Origin: Leisingera sp. ANG-M7
GTDB lineage: Bacteria; Pseudomonadota; Alphaproteobacteria; Rhodobacterales; Rhodobacteraceae
Direction: 5' to 3'
NCBI RefSeq assembly: GCF_000813965.1
Contig: NZ_JWLI01000004.1
Location: forward strand, 124,001-188,000
Length of the DNA stretch: 64,000 nt
The notes under the pieces are model-generated. The model had not been told where the DNA came from, made no database searches, and saw only the letters and a program-made list of their open reading frames with translations. Position 1 is the stretch's first letter; each line of letters starts with the position of its first letter. This document shows positions 36,520-43,979 of the stretch, piece by piece. The translations under genes and the position numbers were made by a program.

Positions 36520-36609
36520 GCTGATCTCCTCAATCTGGCGTTGCCCCTTCAGTCTGCCTCTGCGGCAGCGTTTGCGCAAGCAGGCGCTGCGCAAAATCAC
36601 ATTTTTGAA

Positions 36610-36640
36610 ACAAAAACAGCCGCCCCTGAGGGCGGCTGCA
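36610..36640 (-). terminator. Intrinsic terminator after the 101-aa lipoprotein gene
   Basis: CAGCCGCCC (36617-36625) and GGGCGGCTG (36630-36638) form a perfect 9-bp stem. On the minus strand TTTTTGTTTC follows. It ends the unit of the two small envelope genes upstream and separates it from phoH. Confidence 0.9.
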
Positions 36641-36660
36641 AATCAAGCAAGTTGTATGTC

Positions 36661-36966
36661 TCAGATCGGGTCGCCAAAGGTCGAACCGTCCTTGAAGGGG
36701 CCGGTCGCCAGGGTGGGCGGAATGTCGCTGTTGCAGACCGGCTTCCCATCGGGCGTGCGGCGGAGGTCAGCGTAGCCCTCAAGCCCATCGTCAATAATCC
36801 AATGTTCACAGCCGTTCGGATCAACCCAGATACCGGCGGTCAGGTTGGACAGATGATTGTTGCTGCCATCGCCAACATGACCATCCCGGGTTTTATCTAA
36901 TGCTTCGCTGCAGGCTCCAAGCAGGGAAATCACCGCAACAAGACCAAGTGTTCTTTTCGTCATCAT
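36661..36966 (-). CDS. Small lipoprotein with a WVDPxGCEHW domain
   Basis: A 101-residue lipoprotein: the lipobox is LLGAC with the acylated cysteine near residue 20. The mature part contains GIWVDPNGCEHWIIDDGLEG followed by TPDGKPVCN. The same motif occurs in the OmpA-family protein encoded immediately upstream. Two cysteines in the motif could form a disulfide in the periplasm. GAGGGGG precedes the start at 36966. Function unknown; the shared motif and tandem position suggest the two proteins work at the same envelope site. Confidence 0.8.
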   Translation of the reverse strand: MMTKRTLGLVAVISLLGACSEALDKTRDGHVGDGSNNHLSNLTAGIWVDPNGCEHWIIDDGLEGYADLRRTPDGKPVCNSDIPPTLATGPFKDGSTFGDPI

Positions 36967-36977
36967 GATTTTCCCCC

Positions 36978-37556
36978 TCAGCGCAGGCAAAAGATTTCGA
37001 CACGGCGGTTCTGCGCCATGTTGACAGCGCTGTTGTTAGGCACCCGCGGATCGCGCTCGCCGTAGGCCCGCACGCCTGCAATACGCGCACCGGCCGAGCG
37101 GCCAACCGCAGCCACGGCATTTGCACGGCGTTCGGAAAGGCGGATGTTGTATTCATCCGGTGCTCTGCTGTCGGTATGGCCCGCAACGATGAAAGAGCGC
37201 GCACCGTTGCTCTGCGCCTGCTGGAAGAACTGGCGCAGGCGCTGTTGGCCTGCTGCATTGATGTAATGCCTGTCAGTGGCAAAGAACTGATCCGTCGGCA
37301 TCACGCCGCAGATATTGCCGCGGCGGCAAACGGGTTTGCCATCTGGTTTGACATGCGGAGTCATATAGCCTTCAGCGCCATCGTCCATTACCCAGTGCTC
37401 ACAGCCATCCGGATCGACCCAGATAGTCGGCACATAGCGTTCACCTTTGATGGTTCGCTGCTGTGATTGGGCGCTCGCAGGCGCAGCGGCGATGCTGAGC
37501 GCAGCCGCGGCAGCAGCGGCCAGCGCAAACGCCTTGTGCAGTTTAAATGTCAACAC
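36978..37556 (-). CDS. OmpA-family protein with a WVDPxGCEHW domain
   Basis: A 192-residue exported protein. The signal peptide is Ala-rich (FALAAAAAAALSIAAAPASAQ). It is followed by TIWVDPDGCEHWVMDDGAEG and KPDGKPVC, a motif shared with the neighbouring lipoprotein, and then by an OmpA C-terminal domain (VAGHTDSRAPDEYNIRLSER, GERDPRVPN). The OmpA part should bind peptidoglycan. I place the start at GTG 37556, with AAGGAA about 10 bases upstream; the frame to 37622 has no signal-peptide logic. Located 11 bases before the lipoprotein gene in one unit. Confidence 0.82.
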   Translation of the reverse strand: MLTFKLHKAFALAAAAAAALSIAAAPASAQSQQRTIKGERYVPTIWVDPDGCEHWVMDDGAEGYMTPHVKPDGKPVCRRGNICGVMPTDQFFATDRHYINAAGQQRLRQFFQQAQSNGARSFIVAGHTDSRAPDEYNIRLSERRANAVAAVGRSAGARIAGVRAYGERDPRVPNNSAVNMAQNRRVEIFCLR

Positions 37557-37788
37557 AACCAAAATTCCTTCACCTAAGTCCCCCCAGGGAGCTGTCTCAA
37601 ACCTGGCCACCCCATAGGCCATAAGAGTAAATCTATCTGATTTTAAGTTAAAACGTTCCCAAAATCGGGCGAATGCACAAGCGGATTAAACGCCTTCGCA
37701 AGACACTCAACCCAACTCCGCAGAATTGTTGCCGAACGCGAAGCAATCGCGCCAGGAGAATTTTCCGGAGTGCTCCGGACTTGGGGCT

Positions 37789-37809
37789 GCCCCGGCCGGT
37801 CGCCGGGGC
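37789..37809 (-). terminator. GC-rich hairpin downstream of miaB
   Basis: GCCCCGGC (37789-37796) pairs perfectly with GCCGGGGC (37802-37809) around a 5-base loop, 24 bases after the miaB stop. There is no T-run, so termination strength is uncertain. The remaining bases to 37556 show no gene. Confidence 0.5.
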
Positions 37810-37832
37810 GATTCGCCGAGCGCCACGAGACC

Positions 37833-39155
37833 TCAGCTGATCAGCTCACCAGCCAGGGAGTTTGCTCCGGATGACACAATACGGACCCGGGCAAGTTCGC
37901 CAATACCGCGGCTGCAATCAGCGACGTGCACAGCATGCAGGTAGTCGGATTTCCCCACCATCTGCCCGGGCAAGCGCCCTGCCTTTTCAAACAGCACACC
38001 GACTTCACGGCCAACCATGCTGTCCTGCACTTCGCGCTGTTGACGGGTCAGCAAGGCTTGCAGGCGTTGCAGCCGGTCGTCTGCGGCTGCAGGGTCCACC
38101 TGAGCGCGCTCCGCCGCTGGCGTGCCGGGGCGGGTCGAATACTTGAAGGAATAGGCAGTGCCGTACTTCACCTCTTCCACCAGGTCCATGGTAGCTTGAA
38201 AGTCTTCCTCGGTCTCTTCCGGGAAGCCGACAATAAAGTCGCCGGAGATCAGAATGTCAGGCCGCGCGGCGCGGATGCGCTCGATCAGGCGGATGTAGCT
38301 TTCAGCAGTGTGGGAGCGGTTCATCCGCTTGAGGATCTTGTCGGAACCCGCCTGCACCGGCAGGTGCAGATAAGGCATCAGCTTGGCGCAGGTGCCATGC
38401 GCCTCGATCAGATCGTCCTGCATGTCGTTCGGGTGGCTGGTGGTGAAGCGGATACGCTCCAGACCGTCGATCTTGTCCAGTTCCCAAATGAGCTGCGCCA
38501 AGGTCAGGTCTCCGTTAGGGCCTGCGCCGTGATAGGCGTTCACGTTCTGGCCCAGCAGGGTGATCTCGCGCACACCGCGCTCCACCAGATCGCGGGCTTC
38601 GGTCAGGATGCGGTCCGCCGGGCGGGAAACTTCGGCACCGCGGGTATAAGGCACGACGCAGAAAGCGCAGAACTTGTCGCAGCCTTCCTGCACCGTCAGG
38701 AACGCGGCCGGGCCGCGCTTGGCCTTGGGACGGTTCTTGAGCTTCTCGAATTTGTCTTCCTCGGGAAAATCGGTGTCGAGCACTTTCTCCCCTTCGCGCG
38801 CCTTGGCTTCCATCTCCGGCAGGCGGTGATAGCTTTGCGGGCCGACCACCAGATCGACCAGCGGCTGGCGGCGCATGATCTCCTCGCCTTCGGCCTGGGC
38901 GACGCAGCCAGCGACGCCGATCTTCAGATCTGGCTTCTCAGCCTTCAGTCCCTTGAAGCGGCCCAGTTCAGAATAGACCTTTTCCGCCGCCTTTTCCCGG
39001 ATATGGCAGGTGTTGAGCAGGATCATGTCGGCGTCATCTGCCGATTTCGTCTCAATGTAACCTTCGCCGCCCAGCGCCTCGGCCATACGTTCGCTGTCAT
39101 AGACATTCATCTGACAGCCATAGGTCTTGATAAACAGCTTTTTCGGGGCGCTCAT
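37833..39155 (-). CDS. miaB: tRNA-2-methylthio-N6-dimethylallyladenosine synthase
   Basis: Radical-SAM methylthiotransferase that modifies A37 of tRNAs reading UNN codons. The 440-residue protein has the N-terminal cluster-binding part ([16 protein letters not shown], with further Cys in [11 protein letters not shown] and GVAGCVAQ), the radical-SAM CxxxCxxC in [15 protein letters not shown] and a C-terminal TRAM domain. Length and Cys spacing match MiaB. The start at 39155 begins [15 protein letters not shown]. Confidence 0.96.
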   Translation of the reverse strand: MSAPKKLFIKTYGCQMNVYDSERMAEALGGEGYIETKSADDADMILLNTCHIREKAAEKVYSELGRFKGLKAEKPDLKIGVAGCVAQAEGEEIMRRQPLVDLVVGPQSYHRLPEMEAKAREGEKVLDTDFPEEDKFEKLKNRPKAKRGPAAFLTVQEGCDKFCAFCVVPYTRGAEVSRPADRILTEARDLVERGVREITLLGQNVNAYHGAGPNGDLTLAQLIWELDKIDGLERIRFTTSHPNDMQDDLIEAHGTCAKLMPYLHLPVQAGSDKILKRMNRSHTAESYIRLIERIRAARPDILISGDFIVGFPEETEEDFQATMDLVEEVKYGTAYSFKYSTRPGTPAAERAQVDPAAADDRLQRLQALLTRQQREVQDSMVGREVGVLFEKAGRLPGQMVGKSDYLHAVHVADCSRGIGELARVRIVSSGANSLAGELIS

Positions 39156-39281
39156 GCAGGTCAGCCTTCCAGCCAGGGTGGGTAAACAGCGGCTTGCAAT
39201 ACAGGCAAATGCCGCTGCTTGCAATGGAGCGGCATTTACCCGATTTTGACTGCAAAGGCCAGAAAGGCAGGGCAGACCAGC

Positions 39282-40151
39282 ATGATGTATTCCTCGCTGA
39301 AGGATTTCCTGAAACAGGGCAAACCACTACTGGCCAAGGGACCGGTGGCGCTGGTCTTCATTGAAGATGAAACAGAGACAGCCACCACCCTGCGCCACCA
39401 CCTTCAATGCGGCTTCAAGGTCGTGGTGGCTTTGATGCCGGATGCCTTTGACCTGCCGCCGGATGTGCGCGCCATGGTGCATCGGGTGCCTTTTGACTGC
39501 GGGTCGGAAGGGGCAGTCACAGGCGCCATCAATGCCGTTATCGCTGCGGCTGAACCGGGCTGCTGGCTCTACTACTGCTATAACGCGGAATTCCTGTTTT
39601 ACCCGTTTTGCGAGACGCGCGGGATCGGAGAGATGCTTGCTTTTCACACCGAGGAACGCCGGGATGCGATGCTCACCTATGTAATTGACCTCTATGCCGG
39701 CGATCTGGATGCTTGCCCCAGTGCCGTGTCGCTCGAAGAGGCATATCTCGACAAATCCGGTTACTATGCGCAGTCCCGGCAGGATCCGGAAACCGGGCAC
39801 CCGCGCGAGCGGCAGCTGGATTTCTTCGGCGGTGTTCGCTGGCGCTTCGAAGAACACATCCCCGCTGCCAGCCGCAAAATCGACCGGATTTCACTGTTCC
39901 GCGCCAAACCGGGTCTGCAACTGCGGCTGGATCACACATTCAACGACCAGGAGTACAATACATATGCGTGCCCTTGGCACCACAACCTGACAGCCGCGGT
40001 CTGCTCTTTCCGCACCGCCAAGGCGCTTAAGCGGAATCCGGGTTCCACCTTCGATATCGAAACCTTCCGCTGGCATAACTCAGCACCGTTTGAATGGCAT
40101 TCGCGCCAGCTTCTGGATCTGGGACTTATGGAACCTGGTCAGTGGTTCTAA
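39282..40151 (+). CDS. Conserved hypothetical protein, possible GT-A-like glycosyltransferase fold
   Basis: A 289-residue soluble protein. The N-terminal half ([20 protein letters not shown], later [19 protein letters not shown]) resembles the nucleotide-binding half of glycosyltransferase family 2-like proteins found in Roseobacters, with YNAEF in place of a DxD-type motif. The C-terminal half is rich in aromatic and His residues ([26 protein letters not shown]). I do not recognise a characterised relative, so function is open. The ATG at 39282 has AGAAAGGCAGGG upstream; the frame opening at 39219 would overlap the miaB leader. It ends in a convergent layout with a proW-like gene. Confidence 0.75.
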   Translation: MMYSSLKDFLKQGKPLLAKGPVALVFIEDETETATTLRHHLQCGFKVVVALMPDAFDLPPDVRAMVHRVPFDCGSEGAVTGAINAVIAAAEPGCWLYYCYNAEFLFYPFCETRGIGEMLAFHTEERRDAMLTYVIDLYAGDLDACPSAVSLEEAYLDKSGYYAQSRQDPETGHPRERQLDFFGGVRWRFEEHIPAASRKIDRISLFRAKPGLQLRLDHTFNDQEYNTYACPWHHNLTAAVCSFRTAKALKRNPGSTFDIETFRWHNSAPFEWHSRQLLDLGLMEPGQWF

Positions 40152-40277
40152 GGCGGGCGCATCAACCTCCTCTCGCCGGGCTTTCAATCCCGGCACCCGG
40201 TGAAACCCGCCTTCATTTTCCCTCGCGCAAGTTGCCTTGTTTTTCAACACAGCTGGAGACGCTTCAAAGCGGCGATT

Positions 40278-40317
40278 GAAGAAGCCGCACCCCGAGAATG
40301 CGGCATGCGGCTTCTTC
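40278..40317. terminator. Bidirectional hairpin between convergent genes
   Basis: GAAGAAGCCGCA (40278-40289) pairs perfectly with TGCGGCTTCTTC (40306-40317) over 12 bp, with a 16-base loop. It lies between the plus-strand hypothetical gene and the minus-strand proW-like gene, so it can end both transcripts. Confidence 0.75.
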
Positions 40318-40320
40318 GCG

Positions 40321-41838
40321 TCACCTTTTCCCTGCCACGATCCGGTCGAGGATCAGGGCGCAGAACAGAATCGCAAGGCCTGCCAGTATCCCTTGGCCGG
40401 CGGCGGCGTATTGCAGCGCTTCCAGCACGTCCTCGCCCAGCCCCTTGGCTCCGATCAGCGAGGCCACCACAACCATTGCCAGCGACAAGAGAATAGTCTG
40501 GTTAACGCCAGCCATGATCGTCTTGTGCGCCAGTGGCAGGTCCACCCGCCACAAAAGGTAGCGCGGAGTGGCACCGAAGGCGAGCGCGGCTTCACGAACG
40601 GTTTCGGGCACCTGCTGCAGGCCCAGCACAGTGAATCGGATCACCGGCGGGCTTCCGAAGATCATGGTGGCAACCACGCCCGCGGGCTTGCCGGAGCCGA
40701 TGAAGGCGACCACCGGGATCAAATAGACGAAGGAGGGCATCGACTGCATGAAATCGAGCACCGGGCGCACCACCGCAAACACCCTGGGGCGGCGGGCGCA
40801 GTAAATGCCGAGCGGGATCCCCAGGGTGATCGAGATCAGCGCTGCAGCGCCCAGGAGGGCAATGGTGGTCATCGCTTTTTCCCAGAAGTCCAGCAGGCCG
40901 AGATAGGCCAGCGCCGCGCCGGTGAAAATCGCCACACGGGCGCCTGCGGACAGGTAGGCCAGCATTACTATGACCAACGCCACCACCGGCCAGGGGGTAT
41001 CGACCAGCACCACCTCGATCCAGTCCAAAAGCGTGCGCATGCCGGCGGTCAACCCGTCAAAGAACCCGCGGCCGGAGGTCTTGGTCCAGTCGAACATAGC
41101 CTGCACCCCGTCGCCGACGTTCAGCCGCCAGTCGCGGTTTGTGGGGAAGGCGTTCAGCAGCGAAAAGGCATCAGGCATCGCGAATTTCAGCGCCGACAGC
41201 ACAACCACGGCGGCGGCCAGCACGGAGGAGACGATCAGCCGCGGCAGTGACCAGCCGCTGGCGACGCGGCGGTCGGAGCGCCAGCGGGCAAACTGCCCCT
41301 CCAGCGTCCAGTTCGCCAGCGACGCCGCCAGGAACTTGACCGCCAGCAGCAGCGCCGCGCCGGCGATCAGGTAGATGGTTCCGCTGGCATTGGCCGCTGC
41401 CGCGGCCTGCTGTGCGCCGGCCAGCGCCGCCTCCAGCGACTCTGCCGCGCGTTTCAGGGACTCGAGCGAGGACGCGCCCGAGGCCTCGGCTGCAGCGATT
41501 TGCTGGTGCCGGAGATCCAGTGTCTGGGCGATCTGCTCCGCGCGCAGGCGGGAGTCCCGGCCGAGGTCGCCGAACAGCCCCATTGCAATCTGGATATAGG
41601 CCAGCGTTTCCAGCAGCAGAAAGCCCAGGAACCAAGACCACAGGCCCCGCGCGCCGAACCAGACCGGTCCCAGCAGCGCGGCGGCGCGGTTCAGGGTGAA
41701 ACGGTAGCCGGGTGCCTCCATCATGTAGGAGAAAACGCGCTGGTAATAGGCCTGCGACTGGCCGGAGAATTCTGCCACCAGCGCATTCAGGCGCCCGGCG
41801 GTCTCTGGTTGGATCTGTGATTGGTCGATGTGCTTCAT
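40321..41838 (-). CDS. Glycine betaine/proline-type ABC transporter permease with extra N-terminal domain
   Basis: A 505-residue membrane protein. The C-terminal half is a ProW/OpuAB-type permease (ALISITLGIPLGIYCARRP, VLDFMQSMPSFVYLIPVVAF and the EAA-like loop VPETVREAALAFGATPRYLL). The N-terminal about 190 residues are extra: a DUF2628-like stretch (FTLNRAAALLGPVWFGARGL) with membrane segments, then a probable coiled coil (SLESLKRAAESLEAALAGAQ) and another membrane helix. Typical ProW has no such front part. The start at 41838 follows GGAGAAGGGTG. Last gene of the DUF1989-GcvT operon. Confidence 0.87.
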   Translation of the reverse strand: MKHIDQSQIQPETAGRLNALVAEFSGQSQAYYQRVFSYMMEAPGYRFTLNRAAALLGPVWFGARGLWSWFLGFLLLETLAYIQIAMGLFGDLGRDSRLRAEQIAQTLDLRHQQIAAAEASGASSLESLKRAAESLEAALAGAQQAAAAANASGTIYLIAGAALLLAVKFLAASLANWTLEGQFARWRSDRRVASGWSLPRLIVSSVLAAAVVVLSALKFAMPDAFSLLNAFPTNRDWRLNVGDGVQAMFDWTKTSGRGFFDGLTAGMRTLLDWIEVVLVDTPWPVVALVIVMLAYLSAGARVAIFTGAALAYLGLLDFWEKAMTTIALLGAAALISITLGIPLGIYCARRPRVFAVVRPVLDFMQSMPSFVYLIPVVAFIGSGKPAGVVATMIFGSPPVIRFTVLGLQQVPETVREAALAFGATPRYLLWRVDLPLAHKTIMAGVNQTILLSLAMVVVASLIGAKGLGEDVLEALQYAAAGQGILAGLAILFCALILDRIVAGKR

Positions 41839-41849
41839 CACCCTTCTCC

Positions 41850-42899
41850 TTACGCCTGGCTGTCCTGAATGGCGCGGATCAGGCCCGCGCGGTTAATCAC
41901 CCCGACGGTGGCGCCGTCATCCGCCACCTTGACGATGCCGTGGCCGTCCACCGCCAGCTCCATCAGGTCGCTGAGGTCCATGTCAGGCCGCGCCTCCCTG
42001 GCATCTGCGGGCAGGGCGCCGTGGGTGGCTTCGAACTCGGCCACCGGTTTCATCACCGAATGGGCGAAGATCATGTTGAGTTTTGAGATGCCAGCCACGA
42101 AATCCGACACGTAGTCATCCGCCGGGTTGAGGATGATTTCTTCCGGCGTGCCGATCTGCACGATGCGGCCGTCCTTCATGATGGCAATGCGGTGGCCGAT
42201 GCGGATTGCTTCATCAAGGTCATGGGTGATGAACATGGTGGTCTTGCCCAGTTTTCGGGAAAGTACCATAAACTGGTCCTGCAGCTGCTTGCGGATCAGC
42301 GGGTCCAGTGCTGAAAACGGTTCGTCCATCAGCAGGATCTCCGGGTCCGAGGCAATGGCGCGCGCCAGCCCCACCCGCTGCTGCATACCGCCCGACAGCT
42401 CATGGGCGTATTTGTCCTCCCAGCCCGACAGCTCCACCAGTTCCAGCACCCGGTCGGCTTCCTCCCAGCGGCGGGCCTTTCCGGTGCCGCGGATTTCCAG
42501 CGGCATTGCCACGTTATCGCGCACCGTGCGGTGCGGCATCAGGCCGAAGTTCTGGAACACCATGGCGACGCGGCGGTTGCGCAAGTCGCGCAGGCCTTCG
42601 GCGTTCAGCCCCATCACATCGTCGCCGTTGATGTAGATATGGCCGTCGGTCGGCTCCAAAAGCCGGTTCACATGGCGCACCAGCGTCGATTTTCCGGAGC
42701 CCGACAGGCCCATCACGCAGAACAGCTCACCGCGTTCGATCTGGAAGCTGGCGTCCGCTACTCCGACCACGCAGTTGAACCGCTCCAGCACCTGCGGCTT
42801 GGTCAGCCCTTCGGAGTGAATGGCCTTGAGCGCCTCGGCGGAGCGTGCGCCAAAGATCTTCCAGACGCCGCGTGCGTCGATTGCAATTTCCTTTTCCAT
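41850..42899 (-). CDS. proV: Glycine betaine/proline-type ABC transporter ATP-binding protein
   Basis: A 349-residue ABC ATPase of the ProV/OpuAA type. Walker A is GLSGSGKST, the signature is LSGGMQQRV, Walker B is ILLMDEPFSALDP, and the C-terminus carries a CBS-like regulatory region (VKVADDGATVGVINRAGLIR). ProV-type CBS tails can sense ionic strength. Upstream of the permease by 11 bases. Substrate is likely a quaternary amine or similar osmolyte; the family does not fix it. Confidence 0.9.
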   Translation of the reverse strand: MEKEIAIDARGVWKIFGARSAEALKAIHSEGLTKPQVLERFNCVVGVADASFQIERGELFCVMGLSGSGKSTLVRHVNRLLEPTDGHIYINGDDVMGLNAEGLRDLRNRRVAMVFQNFGLMPHRTVRDNVAMPLEIRGTGKARRWEEADRVLELVELSGWEDKYAHELSGGMQQRVGLARAIASDPEILLMDEPFSALDPLIRKQLQDQFMVLSRKLGKTTMFITHDLDEAIRIGHRIAIMKDGRIVQIGTPEEIILNPADDYVSDFVAGISKLNMIFAHSVMKPVAEFEATHGALPADAREARPDMDLSDLMELAVDGHGIVKVADDGATVGVINRAGLIRAIQDSQA

Positions 42900-42927
42900 C
42901 CGGACCCCCGTCTAACTTAAGGTAGGT

Positions 42928-42954
42928 GCCCCGACGGCAGACCGCAGCCGGGGC
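42928..42954 (-). terminator. Hairpin between the binding protein and ATPase genes
   Basis: GCCCCG (42928-42933) and CGGGGC (42949-42954) form a 6-bp stem with a 15-base loop in the gap after the substrate-binding protein gene. No T-run. Similar hairpins follow sitA and the TRAP dctP gene. Confidence 0.4.
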
Positions 42955-42973
42955 GCGCGTGTGGGAGGACGCG

Positions 42974-43942
42974 TTATTTCAGGCCGAGCCAGGTATCCAC
43001 GGTTTCGCCATTGGCAGCGATCCAGTCGGCCACGACTGCGTCGATTTCATTGCCTTTGACCACCACCTCGTAGGTGAGTTCGGACAGGGCGTCGGCGCTC
43101 ATGTCGATGCTGGACAGGAAGGAGGCGGCGGCCGGGTTGCGGTCCTTCAGCGAGCTGGAATAGGCCACGGTCACGGTCTTGACCGGCTCGCCGGTGGAGA
43201 TGTGCGAATTGTTGTACCAATCAGCATCCTGATCCGGCTGCACCATCTTGTAGGTGGCCGTATCATGCTCCGGCTCTTCCAGTATGGTCACGTCATAGAG
43301 CGCGTGAACATAGTGCGGCGCGTAGCAATAGAAGGCAGCGCCCTTCTCCTGATCGACCAGATCCTTGAGCCGGGAATAGAACACGGTTTCGTCTTCGGTG
43401 GTCGGGGTCAGGAAGGTTTCGATTCCGTAGTCGCGCACCCGCACCTTGAAGGTGTTGGTCGAGGCCCAGCCGGAGGCGCCGACCCAGACCTCGCCCATGC
43501 CGTCGCCATCGCTGTCAAACAGCGCCTGCGCCTCGGGAGTGGCCAGGTCGAAAATCGATTTGATGTTGTGTTTTTCGACCATGTAGTTGGGCACACAGAT
43601 GCCCGCACGGCCTTCGTAGCTGCCGGAGGACAGCGCCACGGTGCCTTTCTGGCTGACATATTCATCGGTGAAGGAGGCCTGGTTCGGCAGCCAGACATCC
43701 GGGTGCACGTCGATGTCGCCTCGGCCTCCGTCCATCGAGGCAAAGATCACCGCGTTGGCGCCGGGGGCATAGCCGGCCTCGCTGCCGAGGCGGGTTTCGA
43801 TCACTTGGCCGATGATCCGGCTCATGATCTTGGCGCCGGGCCAGCTGGGCTCGCCCACCATGACTTTCTCCTGTGCCGTGGCAGCAGTGGCTGCGGCTGC
43901 TCCCAGGGCGGCAATGGCAGTGGCGAACATAACTTCTTTCAT
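42974..43942 (-). CDS. proX: Glycine betaine-type ABC transporter substrate-binding protein
   Basis: A 322-residue periplasmic binding protein of the ProX/OpuAC family. The signal peptide ends near TAATAQ (residue 24). The mature protein begins KVMVGEPSWPGAKIMSRIIG and has aromatic residues expected for a cation-pi box (FYCYAPHYVHALYD, DADWYNNSHI). AGGAGAGAGAACCG precedes the ATG. It lies between the DUF1989-GcvT fusion and the ATPase gene. The ligand may be glycine betaine or another methylated compound demethylated by the fusion protein. Confidence 0.88.
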   Translation of the reverse strand: MKEVMFATAIAALGAAAATAATAQEKVMVGEPSWPGAKIMSRIIGQVIETRLGSEAGYAPGANAVIFASMDGGRGDIDVHPDVWLPNQASFTDEYVSQKGTVALSSGSYEGRAGICVPNYMVEKHNIKSIFDLATPEAQALFDSDGDGMGEVWVGASGWASTNTFKVRVRDYGIETFLTPTTEDETVFYSRLKDLVDQEKGAAFYCYAPHYVHALYDVTILEEPEHDTATYKMVQPDQDADWYNNSHISTGEPVKTVTVAYSSSLKDRNPAAASFLSSIDMSADALSELTYEVVVKGNEIDAVVADWIAANGETVDTWLGLK

Positions 43943-43979
43943 CGGTTCTCTCTCCTGTTGGTGTGTGGTTTCAAGCGCC

